Positions 1 to 9,175 of a DNA stretch of 27,245 nt are shown here, piece after piece (positions within the stretch are counted from its first letter, which is position 1; each line of letters begins with the position of its first letter). The notes below the pieces were generated by a model. It saw only the letters and a list, made by a program, of their open reading frames with translations, was not told the origin of the DNA and did no database searches. The translations under genes and the position numbers were made by a program. This DNA is from Emergomyces orientalis (Eukaryota > Ascomycota > Eurotiomycetes > Onygenales > Ajellomycetaceae): positions 1-27,245 of the forward strand of contig MOWL01000098.1 in assembly GCA_002110485.1 (NCBI GenBank). Direction: 5' to 3'.

Positions 1-681
1 TTGAGGGGTTCCCTGACGTTGAGAAATTCCCCACGTGTTTGACATTGGAGTTATTTTGTAAATTGGGGTTGGCATGGAATTCCCGCGTGACCAGGTTATC
101 CAAATCTCTTGAATTCGATGCATGCGCAAACGTAAGGCCAGTGAGAACCGTATCGATTGCCTCGGGAAGGCAAGTCGCCACACCGTTGGTTGTCGAAGGG
201 GCAAGTTGCTTCGTCTGTCCCTGACGAACGAAAAAGGTGAAGCGAAAATTCAACTCGTCATCATTACTCAGTTTTAGAAGAAACGACGGCATTCCAGTTG
301 GCGATGACTCGGAGTCCTACAGTAACCAGCATTAGTCTTTTTCCATCAGCGCAATAGAAGTGGAGAGGAGATGAAGGATGAGATAAGGTAAATTGACCTG
401 GATATATTCAATGGGTCTATCATCTCCGGGTCCCTCCTCGGTAAAATCCTCGTCGAGGGGAATGGATTCGGTGCAATATTCAGGAGGACATTTCCGCGAG
501 AGTTGCTGATTATGACGGATGCAATGGCCACTGTAATAGGAATAAAAGGGAAAAGTCATCAGTAAGTCGGATAGGGTGGTGCGGCGGGGATTCTCGACGG
601 CTGATGTCAAGGCTTACATTTTGTCTGGTCCTTGAGATAGATGGAGCCTGGTTCATCGGGCCTGCTGCCTATATTTCCCAT
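1..681 (-). CDS. Conserved fungal protein of unknown function, N-terminal part, three exons, probable frameshift, runs off the window
   Basis: Model on the minus strand. Exon 1 is 681-618 and starts with ATG and the residues MGNIGSR, a possible N-myristoylation start. Intron 617-531 has a GTAAGC donor, an ACTGAT-like branch site and a TTACAG acceptor. Exon 2 is 530-398. Intron 397-317 has a GTCAAT donor, a CTAAT branch site and a TGTAG acceptor. Exon 3 runs from 316 past base 1 with no stop. Exon 2 opens in the exon 1 frame (ASVIISNSRGNVLLNI), but its last third reads sensibly one frame over (GDDRPIEYIQ), and only that frame joins exon 3 (DSESSPTG...). One base therefore appears to be missing near 430-440. 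It is either a new pseudogene or an assembly error. The style resembles a conserved ascomycete family known to me only as hypothetical. No enzyme motif is visible. The splice sites are inferred. Confidence 0.55.
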
Positions 682-1140
682 GATGAACGGGATATGAAAT
701 GAATGCCATTCAACGAAAATACGTTGTGATTATTTCATCGGGCAGGCTTGTCATCGAAGTGTGAAGAATGATAAATGGAGAGATATGCTATCACACAGGT
801 GGAATGGTGCTATCGTCAGTTGACTGAAAGCATGTAGTGATTAGATTCACTGAGTATATATAGATACTGAGTGAACTGGAACAAGTAGTGGGGAAGTTTC
901 TTTCAAGGCTGATAGATGCTGGATGCTGATGAGTCGCAGTGATGATGATAATACTGTTATGAGTGCTATCTGCTCAATCATCAGTAGCTCCTCTGCACGT
1001 GACATAGCAGATTGTGTGGGAGCCGTGGGCTTCCTAGTACGGACGAGCGTCCCGCACACAGCATATATAGCCCTCAGTACTCCGTAGAAAGCTGCCAATA
1101 CAACCACTCAGACGTCCAACAGGTTATGGCCCGGATTGCT
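682..1140. other. Intergenic DNA, probable upstream region of the minus-strand gene
   Basis: Composition is normal and CpGs are present, unlike the DNA that follows. I see no coding frame with recognisable protein character and no RNA gene. It probably holds the promoter and 5' leader of the gene that starts at 681. Around 1140 a T-rich tract marks a sharp change to AT-rich, CpG-poor sequence. Confidence 0.4.
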
Positions 1141-1420
1141 TTTTTTTATTTTATTTAAAACCTTCCACCTCCATCATTCCGCAACACACTATTTTGATTA
1201 TTATCGTCTCGCTTACTGCATCGCTGAACTGCAGAAGAAACCTGAAGTATAGCAACTGTTTTAAAAGCTTTGATTGCAGAGAAAGAAGTGGCATCTTCTA
1301 TATCAACTGCTGAATTCTGATGAGAAGTCAAGAAAACTTTAATTACAGAAAAAACAGAGTTCTGATAAAAGATCAAGAGAATCTCAATCATGAAAAAAGA
1401 TTATTTAAAGAGAGAGTAAA

Positions 1421-1978
1421 ATGATGCTTTCAAGAACAAGAGCTGCTGGAGTGATGAATACATCTGCAGATAAATATGAAATTGAGTATAAATATGAGCA
1501 AGATACACCTATCCCTGACCTAGAGAAAAAACAGATTAAATGAATGAAAACAACACTATAATACAATTGATAATGAGAATGATGGCACATATGAAGAAAC
1601 AGAACAGATTGATGAGAATACTTATATAAAAACTAAGTGAAAACTCTGATTCTCTATTAACATGAAATCAAATGAATATCTTTGAGCAGAGGGATGATTT
1701 GATGAATCAACTGACTATGTATTTCACTGTCACTACTACATCTACCACAGCCATTGCTCCTAGTCACCCTTTATTCACTGCGAGAACCACTGCAAGATTC
1801 ACTGCAAGAATCACTGTGAAAATCACTGCAAGAATCATGAGAATTATTGTGAGAATTGCTATGAAATTAACTGTCAAGACTACTACATTTATCACTACTG
1901 TTATCAAAGAACAAATCAAGTATCAGTACTACTTTTTTTTTTTCTTCTTTCATAAAGACATATGCAATCAGTGATTAT
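1421..1978 (+). pseudogene. Decayed gene with acidic N-terminal part and Cys/His-repeat C-terminal part
   Basis: An ATG at 1421 opens a protein-like stretch (residues such as NTSADKYEIEYKYEQDTPIP). The trace then moves one frame over, to an acidic stretch with DNENDGTYEETEQIDENTY. In that second frame it reaches a Cys/His-rich region from about 1722, where His-Cys-Lys/Glu-Asn units repeat. In the second frame I read four TGA stops and one TAG before the tail. The TGA codons would be CGA or TGG in a working ancestor. I do not recognise the family. The alternating HC spacing suggests metal binding or a cysteine-rich secreted protein, but this is a guess. Just upstream (about 1310-1400) an imperfect direct repeat of roughly 44 bp begins with TTCTGAT. 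Confidence 0.35.
1776..1883 (+). repeat. Degenerate 12-bp tandem repeat encoding His-Cys-Lys-Asn units
   Basis: Units with consensus CACTGCAAGAAT follow each other about nine times. The first five are close matches and the later ones are diverged or shortened (CATGAGAAT, TATTGTGAGAAT). In the relic frame they read HCEN, HCKI, HCKN, HCEN, HCKN and so on. The 12-bp period keeps the reading frame. Confidence 0.7.
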
Positions 1979-2130
1979 GATGCTTATCTAGTATTACTAG
2001 GATTTTTCTTGTAAACTATATCTAAATACATATAACTATTTTACCACTTGCTATTTGCTACGTGCGATAGAACGTATAAGTCAAAATAGTAGTACAAGAA
2101 TGTCTGATTCTTCATCTTTCACTGCTAATC

Positions 2131-2340
2131 AGCGGAAGAATATAAATAACTAAATACAGGCATCTTCCGCATGCGGAAGGAATGATAAATGATATAGTAG
2201 GTAGGCACGTATGCTCTGCGGAAGGTAAGGGTAATGCTATAGCTAGGTAGGTACGTACGAAGCTATAGCGATAAGATTATATAGGCGAATATATAATATA
2301 GCGAACGTACTAGGGAGCGTGGGTGTTGCCCACGATATAT
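2131..2340. repeat. Cluster of palindromes and GCGGAAG motifs in non-coding DNA
   Basis: A perfect 16-bp palindrome, CTTCCGCATGCGGAAG, lies at 2164-2179. A 9-bp inverted repeat, GCTATAGCT / AGCTATAGC, lies at 2236-2244 and 2261-2269, with GTACGTAC in its loop. A 6-bp hairpin, CGTGGG / CCCACG, lies at 2318-2334. The motif GCGGAAG occurs three times (about 2132, 2173 and 2218). CpGs survive here, unlike on both sides. The origin is unknown; a small non-autonomous element is possible, but no terminal repeats were found. The stretch 2341-2580 shows nothing recognisable. Confidence 0.6.
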
Positions 2341-2579
2341 ACACTAGTGTGTGAACAAGACTCAGGCGAAGAAATGAAAGAGTGAGAAGATCAGTTGAGA
2401 CAGTACTACATTTTACAGACATGCAGACAGCATGAAGTGCACAGTGAGCAGCTGAAGTAAAGCAAACTAGAAGAGACAAAAGACAGACTGATATCAGAAT
2501 AAACTGAAGCTTTGCAAAATAAGTGCAGAAGAAGATACTACATTGCTGAAAAATAAAGTGATGAGTATATAGAATATTT

Positions 2580-3083
2580 TAAGAAGAGCTCTTTGAAAGA
2601 TTTTCAGATAAGAAACTATTGAAGTGATATAAGAGACTGAGCAAGACACACAGCTCTCTAATAGTGCAGCTATATACAGATAAAATAGAGCTGGCAGTCT
2701 TTCTACACAGATAAAGAGTGTCAGACTTTCTCACCCTCAGATGCACATGTGGCTATGAGCAGAAGACAGTGACTTATGTGATGATTCACTGTATACAGTT
2801 TGATATGAGATGCAGGGAACTGAAAACAGAGAGCAGAATTAACAAGAAATGACTACTGAATATAAAAAAAGACCTTCACAGACTTATAAAATGATGACTT
2901 GAACAGAGTATTCTTGAACAGTTCAAGCTAGTCAGAACACTCAGTGCATACAAAGCATAGCTGATACATTGAAAGATATTCAGAGAAAGCAGACAAGCAC
3001 AGAAAAAAGTGCAGCAAGTATTAAATAATATGAGAGTACACACAACTGATGCAAACAGAGATGAGAAAAACAGCTACTGATAT
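2580..3083 (+). mobile_element. LINE C: 3' end of a decayed Tad/I-like LINE ORF2
   Basis: One plus-strand frame reads as the C-terminal end of a LINE ORF2. It contains LAVFLHR, a stop, VSDFLTLRCTCGYEQKTV and then TYVMIHC. That is the Cys-x-Cys-Gly ... His-x(n)-Cys finger found after the RNase H domain in Tad-like LINEs. The same finger occurs in LINE A of this window (CEYYDSLEDPEHILMNC). Several stops interrupt the frame, mostly TGA with some TAA and TAG. The 5' part of the element is missing or not recognisable. The Ty3/gypsy element was inserted at 3083/3084, just behind this relic. Confidence 0.65.
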
Positions 3084-3431
3084 TGAAGTGGAATAAGGGG
3101 TTGTGCGCTTTTGGCGGCACGTGGGCAGGAGCAGCGGGATCGTAAGGAGGTTGGTAAGTTCGCCGTGTATACAATATTCTATTCAACGAGCTATCCAAAT
3201 AGCAATACAAAAGAACACGTAGGAGATTCAAATATAGAAGAAGAACAAGCAATCAATCACATATCAAATCACACAATCAAAAAGGAGCAATCTCACTGCT
3301 CTGCGTACAATCAATCTTCGCCGAATCCACACGTGTGTCAAAGGATAATGGGAATATGAGGCAGCCATGCCAAACAAATATATGAGGCGGTCTCGGCGAA
3401 AAGTAATACCACGCCGAGATTCCCCACCACA
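3084..3431 (-). repeat. 3' LTR of the Ty3/gypsy element
   Basis: In the sense direction it starts TGTGGTGGGG and ends CCACTTCA, so it has the usual TG...CA ends. It contains a perfect 8-bp hairpin, TCTCGGCG / CGCCGAGA (3391-3398 and 3412-3419), a CACGTG box, an ACACGTGT palindrome and the motif TTTTGGCGGC that returns in the element body. Open frames inside the LTR start at TTG and are not taken as genes. Confidence 0.95.
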
Positions 3432-3434
3432 CAT

Positions 3435-3445
3435 CTCCCCCCCCT
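3435..3445 (-). other. Polypurine tract for plus-strand priming
   Basis: The sense strand reads A, eight G, then AGA, ending three bases before the 3' LTR. Position and composition fit a polypurine tract. A perfect 7-bp hairpin, CTTGCCG / CGGCAAG, lies next to it at about 3449-3467. Confidence 0.8.
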
Positions 3446-3910
3446 ATAGCTTGCCGACCCGGCAAGTAAGAATGCGATCCGAATGAATGAAAACAAGGAA
3501 TTGCAGGAAAGAATCAATCAAGAATCAAGAAAATGAAAGACAATCAATAAAAGAATATAGAAAAGAGAAAGAAAAAGTGAACAGCAGAGAAAAGAAAGAC
3601 AAGCAAGAACAAGAGAAAACAGGGAAACAAGTAAGCAGAATGTGATCAACACAGCGACAGTGGCAAGATGCGGCAAATTGGCAACAGCGCGATCGTGATT
3701 GGTCAATCTTTTGACGGCCCGGGGCCGGGAAAACATGATTGGCTGATGGCTGCGGCTATTCGGCGGGCGCATTCTCGCGGCCATGCACCGGAATCTGCAT
3801 AGCCTCGCCCTCGGCGACAGCGCGATCTCCCTCAATTGAGGCGAGGGGGATGTTCCTCTTCAGACAATAGAAACAGCTACGTTCTCCAAATAATTCCTCC
3901 TCTGTAGCCA
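3446..3910 (-). other. 3' untranslated part of the Ty3/gypsy element
   Basis: No convincing gene. The stretch 3480-3650 is a long purine-rich run on the plus strand. The stretch 3698-3755 repeats the CCAAT-box and GGCCCGGGGCC arrangement seen at the start of pol. A 105-codon minus frame at 3518-3835 looks like low-complexity shadow. Confidence 0.5.
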
Positions 3911-5095
3911 TCATGATCTCGAAACACCGGATCCCTTCGGTGACCGCTCTCTTGCGCCGCTCCTCAATGTATTCTTGCGGCGAACTGCCCTTGCCGTTGA
4001 AGAGAATATCTTCTTTGCATCTCTAAGCTGCGCTTTCACATCCACAGGGACATAGGGAGAACACCGGCATCCTCTGTTCACTGTTGTATGCTGCTTGTCA
4101 GTTGCCTCTACCAAAGCAGGGCTATCTTGATCAACCCCCATATTCTCAAATTCCGCAACTTGGTCAGGGCTGAGAAGTTCAGCAAGATGGGTGTCTGACA
4201 AGGCTGCAGACAGGCTGCTGACGTCCGAAAGCAAGGATTGGCTGGAGACGCGGCGAGAAGTACGCACAGGAGGACTATGTATAGAACCTTGAGGAGATCC
4301 AAGCGAGGGTGCACTGGGGCGTATCACGTTCAACACACGGGGAGAAGGTAGAGGAGACTGGCCAGTCATATGTTGATCGGGAGGGGATAGGACACGTTCT
4401 TGAGGCTGGGGTGAAGCAACTGTCATAGAATCTTCAGTGAGAATTCCGCCAGGACCAAAGATAAGACCTGCAGCTTGAAGATTTCCTTGTGTGATCTCTT
4501 GGCCAATAAAATTGGAATCGGCCGCTGCTTCGATATCTGCCAACATGATCGTCTTATATCGCTTAACTCCTCGTCGAGGTGGCTGAGTGATGCGAGCCCA
4601 CATTGCTTGATTGATCCGGCCGATTGCAGAAGCATATTCGTGATGTAGGGCCAGGGTTTGACAGGCGCGTTGCATCCGCTCTGAAGTCATGATATGCCAG
4701 AACGAATCCACGCGAACTTTTCCCCACATCCTGGTGCATGTAGTATATGCTATGGCGCAGCGATCGCGCCGTTCAGCTACCTGAGCAGCAACTCGTTGAA
4801 GCTCCGCCGTCTGGTTATCAAATGCTTGCTGGGCCACCACCTGGCGCCAGGATCCATCATTTCTCATCCACTCATAGAATGCGGCAACCTCATCTTGAGC
4901 CGCCTCATGGCGCCCCATGAGTAGATTACCGATCTCACATTGTGCTTGGTAGCGAACCTGCGGATTCTGACCCAGAGAATTGACATAAGCTTGCAGCTCC
5001 ATCGCCGTATGAAAAACATGGTTATCATATGTCACAAGAGCGAGCTGGCTCGCTGGTCTCGGTACCAGAGTGTGTTGGCTAGAGGGGTTCGACAT
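3911..5095 (-). CDS. ORF3: third gene of the Ty3/gypsy element, unknown function, env position
   Basis: 394 residues with a clean ATG start (MSNPSSQHTLVPRP) and normal composition for the element. Residues 1 to about 215 are mostly helix-forming, with AQDEVAAFYEWM and a coiled-coil-like part (TAELQRVAAQVAERRDR). Residues about 230-310 are rich in Ser and Pro (SPLPSPRVLNV, SLGSPQGSIHSPP). The C-terminus is basic (RAVRRKNTLRSGARERS). No signal peptide, membrane segment or zinc knuckle is visible, so it does not look like an envelope protein. I do not recognise the family. Lying between pol and the 3' LTR, it belongs to the element. It might bind nucleic acid, support particle assembly or counter host silencing; all three are guesses. 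It may be translated from a spliced or internal transcript. Confidence 0.8.
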   Translation of the reverse strand: MSNPSSQHTLVPRPASQLALVTYDNHVFHTAMELQAYVNSLGQNPQVRYQAQCEIGNLLMGRHEAAQDEVAAFYEWMRNDGSWRQVVAQQAFDNQTAELQRVAAQVAERRDRCAIAYTTCTRMWGKVRVDSFWHIMTSERMQRACQTLALHHEYASAIGRINQAMWARITQPPRRGVKRYKTIMLADIEAAADSNFIGQEITQGNLQAAGLIFGPGGILTEDSMTVASPQPQERVLSPPDQHMTGQSPLPSPRVLNVIRPSAPSLGSPQGSIHSPPVRTSRRVSSQSLLSDVSSLSAALSDTHLAELLSPDQVAEFENMGVDQDSPALVEATDKQHTTVNRGCRCSPYVPVDVKAQLRDAKKIFSSTARAVRRKNTLRSGARERSPKGSGVSRS

Positions 5096-5515
5096 CTTTG
5101 TAATGAAATAAGGAAATATAGGGAAAAATCAATGAATTAAAAATAGAAAAAGAGACTTGAATGCCAATTTGAAAAAGAAAAATGATTATCTGGGCAGAGC
5201 AGGTCAATAATATAATACTTCCTCAAGGTGAATTTTGGAAGATAATGTGAAAAGCAGTCAACATGCAGCGAGGGTGACAGCAGTTCATAAAATTCACTGC
5301 CAGCTTCAATCTGACCCAGAGAATTGAATATCAAAGAGAAAGTAAACAAAACAAAGAAAAGACAATATCAAGAGATTAAAATTAGAAGGAACTGATATGA
5401 TGCATGAAAAACATGCAAGAAAGAAGCAGAATCATGAAAAATAGAGACTAAGAAAACAGCAACTTGAATGAAGAAAACAACAACAAGGAAATCATTATAC
5501 AAAGAAAAACAGCAG
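5096..5515 (-). other. Pol-ORF3 spacer, pyrimidine-rich, with possible 3' splice site
   Basis: The 420 bp are T-rich in the sense direction and have no convincing frame. They end in a pyrimidine-rich run closing with CATTACAAAG directly before the ORF3 ATG. This could be a splice acceptor for a subgenomic ORF3 message. No donor was identified. An 18-bp repeat, TCTGACCCAGAGAATTGA on the plus strand, occurs here (about 5311) and inside ORF3 (about 4967). Confidence 0.4.
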
Positions 5516-8500
5516 TCAGATAATGACTGCAAACTCCTTACCATGAGGGATCCATGACTGCAAGTCATCCTGACCCCCCCTCAAAGAATTCTTCTTATCA
5601 GTATCTTGCATATCCACCTCTTCCTCTTCAATATCATTTGCTTCATTGATATTATTCTCTGCAACCGGCATTTGATTGTCTCGGAGATAGAACCTTTTTA
5701 ACCTATTACCTGCAGTAGTATTTCGAAACGGCGAACCATCCAGCTCTTCCAGATGATAGGTCCCTTTCTCATGGTTTGCTTCTCGGATTCGATACGGGCC
5801 CAGCCATCGGAAGTTGAGCTTGGCAGAATAGGACGTTTCTAGCTTGGTATCATGCAAAAGCACCAAATCACTTATCTGCAATGGTTCTCGGACTAATTGC
5901 TTAGTTTCATCAAATAGATCTCGGTTCTTCTCTCTCGCACGGCGCAGGTGATGAGCGGCCTCCTCCAGATCTTCATCTCTCTTTTCCAATTGTCGAATAC
6001 GCATATATATCAAATCAGCACGGGATTGCACTGTCTGCCAGGGAAGTGTTTGCCAAGTTGGAACGTCAAGCTCTATTGGAAGGATAGCATCGTAGCCATA
6101 TTGCAGGCGGAACGGGGTTTCACCAGTAGATTGCCGAATGGTGACGCGATCTGCCCATAGCGCAGAATGGAAATGATTAACCCAGCTTCTTCCATCTGCA
6201 GCTAGCTTTGAAAGCGCATCGGATATCGGGCGGTGACCGCGTTCGACCATGCCATTAGCCTTCGCATTGTATGGTGAGATGGTTATTTGATTAACACGAT
6301 ATTTGGCGGTGAGAATCTTAGTCCATTTTTGATTCTCCGGCCCGCCATCACACACTAATTCCCGAAAGCAGCCGTGTCGGCAAATGATATTCTCATAGAT
6401 GAATTGCGCCACGTTCTCAGCTGTTCCACGAGCGAGAGGGCGGCCTTCCACCCAGCCAGTGAGATCATTCCGAGCAATAACAGCACATCGCTTGCCTCGG
6501 TTCTTCGGAAACTTGACAACATCGATACACCACTTGTCCCATAGATAATTGCGGCTTGTTGGATATAGTGGTTCTTCCAAGCGAGCGCCATCCCTCAGCT
6601 GGCACACTGTGCAGCTTTTGCAATAATTCTTGACGGCTTTCCAGATACCTTCCCACCAATATCGCTGCGTGATCTTGTGGTTTGTGGCCTCGCGGCCCTT
6701 ATGACCAGATTCATCATGCATCCGAGCAACGATATCCTTTTGCTCAGATGAGTTATCAACCACGCGTCTCAGAGGAATTCCCTTGCCTGATCGTCGGAAT
6801 AGATGTTGACCTTGGACGATATATCGAAGTGCATGCTTGCGCCATTTAGAAAAGACGGAACGTGGTATATCATCCGGCCGCTTCATGGTGGTGAGAAACC
6901 TCGCAATTGATTCGCTGCGATCAGAATAATCAGGCGAAAGAACACGCACACCCGATGACTCGGAAGCATCCACGCCGCTGACATCGAAATCAGGAACCGT
7001 CAAAGATGCAACACTAATATAGTTGAGTTCTGCATCTATGAAATCATCGATATCTTGATCCTCAGGAACCTCACCCTCAGCAGGAGGTCGACGAGATAGC
7101 CCATCTGCAGCAGTATGCTTCCGACCAGGCACATGTCGAACTTCGAAATCAAACATCCGAATCCAGGCAAGCCAGCCAGTAACGAGAGCACCAGGCAGGT
7201 CAGTGGCAGATCGATTGAGCTGTGCCACTAGAGTCTTCGCGTCGGTTTCCAGAATAAAGTGAACGCCATACAGGTAATAACGGCATTTCTTTAGCATCTT
7301 GAGCACAGCGCGGCATTCTCGCTTTCCTGCATCATATTTTGCTTCGGCGGGGCTCCAGATTCCGCTCTCATATCGGCAAGGGTGTAGCTTTCCATTCAAT
7401 TTATCCCGTTGGCTGAGCGTTCCACCCCATCCTTCAAGACAGGCATCCGTGGCCATCACGATATCACCGGCATCTTCAGAATAATCAATGCAGCAAAGTG
7501 CAGGGGCAGTTGTCAGGGCATTCTTCAAAATTGCCATTGCATTCACTTGTTCAAGACCCCAGGTAAAAGGAATGTTCTTCTTGAATAGAATATAGATAGG
7601 TATAGAAATGATAGCGAAATTCGGAATCCATATTCTATAGTAAACGCAAACACCTAAGAAAGCTCGGGCACCCGTGACATCTGTCGGATCCGGCCACTCA
7701 ACGATTTTGACGATTTTCGCAGCTTCGGGGCGCCTGCCGTCAGCATCCACAACATATCCGACTAGAACCATACCGGAGCAGGCGAATTCTGACTTTCCAA
7801 CCTGGATACACGTGTCCGCGAGTTCTATGCTGATGAGGGTGGCATCTAAGTTTTGCAGATGCTCCAGGACAAATTTCCGAATACCTGGCATCACTTCTTC
7901 ATCATTGTAACGCGTCCGCGGGCCTTTCACACCAATATCATCCATAAAATTGTCTGCTTGATGCGGTATGTTCGATCGAAGAATGCGTGCCATGATTCGG
8001 CAGAACTGCGCAATAGAATTCGTCGCGCCTTGTGGCAGTGCTGTCTGACGAAGCAACCCGATCGGGGTAAGGAAAGCTGTCATATCTCGGCTGTCTTCGT
8101 GTAAAGGAACTTGATCATATCCAGAAAAGAAATCCATCATGCTCGTTATCTTCATTCCCGCGAAATCCTCAGCAAACGCGTCCGCACTAGGTGGAATATA
8201 CGCATCGCGAATAGTGACAGCGTTCATGTCCATGCACGCGTTGACAATGCGATATTTCCCAGCTTCTTTCTTCTTGACGAGGAACCACTTATTTCGATAC
8301 GGACCATGGCAATGTTCATAAACTCCAGAATCAACGCGTTCGCGAAGCATATTGATGATTGTAGGGACGAGCTTTCGAGGAATAGGAAATCCTGCCGCTT
8401 GCCATGCTTTATGCGGAGCAACGCGAATCTTGACAGGTGGAGAGACTTCTTTTGCAAGCGTTCCGCAATCCTTAAAACTCCACGCGAGGGCTTTTTCTCT

Positions 8501-9175
8501 TCTAAGCAGAATCTCAATCAAAAGTTCGCGTTCCTGTGGGGTGAGCATCGATCCGATCCGCAGATTCTTGATCCTTTCCTCTGTGAGTCGCGAACCTCGC
8601 GGGCAATCGGAGAAACGGGGTGTAATGAAATGATCGTAGGGCGAAGGCGGATCCTGCTCCGGAATCACATTGTCTTTGAACCATTGTTGGCGAATTTCTC
8701 TCCACTTATCTGTTCCGCCGGGAATCCCGCCACCTGTAGTTGGCACATCGAGAGGTTGAATCTTATCGGCTTTTCGCTTGTATAATGTCGCAACGACTGG
8801 ACCGCGCGATCGAGGAGAAGATCGTGAAGAAGCATATAAAGACAAATCATGAAGCTGCACACCACGAACACGGCGTGATTCGGATATTGAATAATTAGAG
8901 AAAGGAAAAGATGAATGTGTAGACGGGTAAAATTGTTGATGTAGGATGGCGGGGAAAAACCTGTGAGGTTCTCGGGCGTTTTGGGGCGGCGTTCTCTGAT
9001 TGGCTGAATCTTTTGGCGGCCCGGGGCCGCCAAAAGTCTGATTGGCTGACGCACCCACACCGCTTTCAAAACACGGCAGAATATTTGCCCCGCTATCCAC
9101 ATCGCGATCGCTGAATCTGATATCATTTCTTTGCCCACCACATTCAACATCGCAAAGATCAATCGGACTCAGCAT
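5516..9175 (-). CDS. pol: Pol polyprotein: reverse transcriptase, RNase H and integrase
   Basis: 1219 residues from ATG 9175, but probably made as a Gag-Pol fusion by the -1 shift just upstream; reinitiation at this ATG, 2 nt after the gag stop, is the alternative. The first ~165 residues look low in constraint. RT follows with MDFFSGYDQV, LPQGATNS and FMDD at about 409-413, where the catalytic aspartates lie. RNase H has ATDACLEGWGG, ETDAKTL and the HVPGRKHTAADGLSR tail. Integrase has an HHCC finger (HDESGH ... CKSCTVC, about 819 on) and catalytic D885, D943 and E978 (CIDVV, VCDGGPEN, MVERGH). A GPY/F-type module (WLGPYRIREA) lies near the C-terminus. No chromodomain and no internal stop were seen, so the enzyme may be active. 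Confidence 0.95.
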   Translation of the reverse strand: MLSPIDLCDVECGGQRNDIRFSDRDVDSGANILPCFESGVGASANQTFGGPGPPKDSANQRTPPQNAREPHRFFPAILHQQFYPSTHSSFPFSNYSISESRRVRGVQLHDLSLYASSRSSPRSRGPVVATLYKRKADKIQPLDVPTTGGGIPGGTDKWREIRQQWFKDNVIPEQDPPSPYDHFITPRFSDCPRGSRLTEERIKNLRIGSMLTPQERELLIEILLRREKALAWSFKDCGTLAKEVSPPVKIRVAPHKAWQAAGFPIPRKLVPTIINMLRERVDSGVYEHCHGPYRNKWFLVKKKEAGKYRIVNACMDMNAVTIRDAYIPPSADAFAEDFAGMKITSMMDFFSGYDQVPLHEDSRDMTAFLTPIGLLRQTALPQGATNSIAQFCRIMARILRSNIPHQADNFMDDIGVKGPRTRYNDEEVMPGIRKFVLEHLQNLDATLISIELADTCIQVGKSEFACSGMVLVGYVVDADGRRPEAAKIVKIVEWPDPTDVTGARAFLGVCVYYRIWIPNFAIISIPIYILFKKNIPFTWGLEQVNAMAILKNALTTAPALCCIDYSEDAGDIVMATDACLEGWGGTLSQRDKLNGKLHPCRYESGIWSPAEAKYDAGKRECRAVLKMLKKCRYYLYGVHFILETDAKTLVAQLNRSATDLPGALVTGWLAWIRMFDFEVRHVPGRKHTAADGLSRRPPAEGEVPEDQDIDDFIDAELNYISVASLTVPDFDVSGVDASESSGVRVLSPDYSDRSESIARFLTTMKRPDDIPRSVFSKWRKHALRYIVQGQHLFRRSGKGIPLRRVVDNSSEQKDIVARMHDESGHKGREATNHKITQRYWWEGIWKAVKNYCKSCTVCQLRDGARLEEPLYPTSRNYLWDKWCIDVVKFPKNRGKRCAVIARNDLTGWVEGRPLARGTAENVAQFIYENIICRHGCFRELVCDGGPENQKWTKILTAKYRVNQITISPYNAKANGMVERGHRPISDALSKLAADGRSWVNHFHSALWADRVTIRQSTGETPFRLQYGYDAILPIELDVPTWQTLPWQTVQSRADLIYMRIRQLEKRDEDLEEAAHHLRRAREKNRDLFDETKQLVREPLQISDLVLLHDTKLETSYSAKLNFRWLGPYRIREANHEKGTYHLEELDGSPFRNTTAGNRLKRFYLRDNQMPVAENNINEANDIEEEEVDMQDTDKKNSLRGGQDDLQSWIPHGKEFAVII
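9011..9035. repeat. Perfect GC-rich palindrome between inverted CCAAT boxes, inside the pol 5' region
   Basis: Twelve-base arms TTTTGGCGGCCC and GGGCCGCCAAAA flank a single G. ATTGGCTG (inverted CCAAT box) occurs on both sides. A weaker copy of the same arrangement lies at about 3698-3755, and TTTTGGCGGC also occurs in both LTRs. Repeated use of one motif in LTR, pol start and 3' end points to protein binding or RNA structure and not to coding need. Confidence 0.7.

Noticed and set aside
3111..3359. 82-codon open frame repeated exactly in both LTRs (also 12199-12447)
   Set aside because: It starts at TTG, lies in the untranslated LTR antisense to the element, and is duplicated only because the LTRs are copies.
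8111..8785. 224-codon plus-strand frame over pol
   Set aside because: Antisense shadow of the RT region, without protein-like motifs; other plus-strand frames between 5900 and 12170 are the same.
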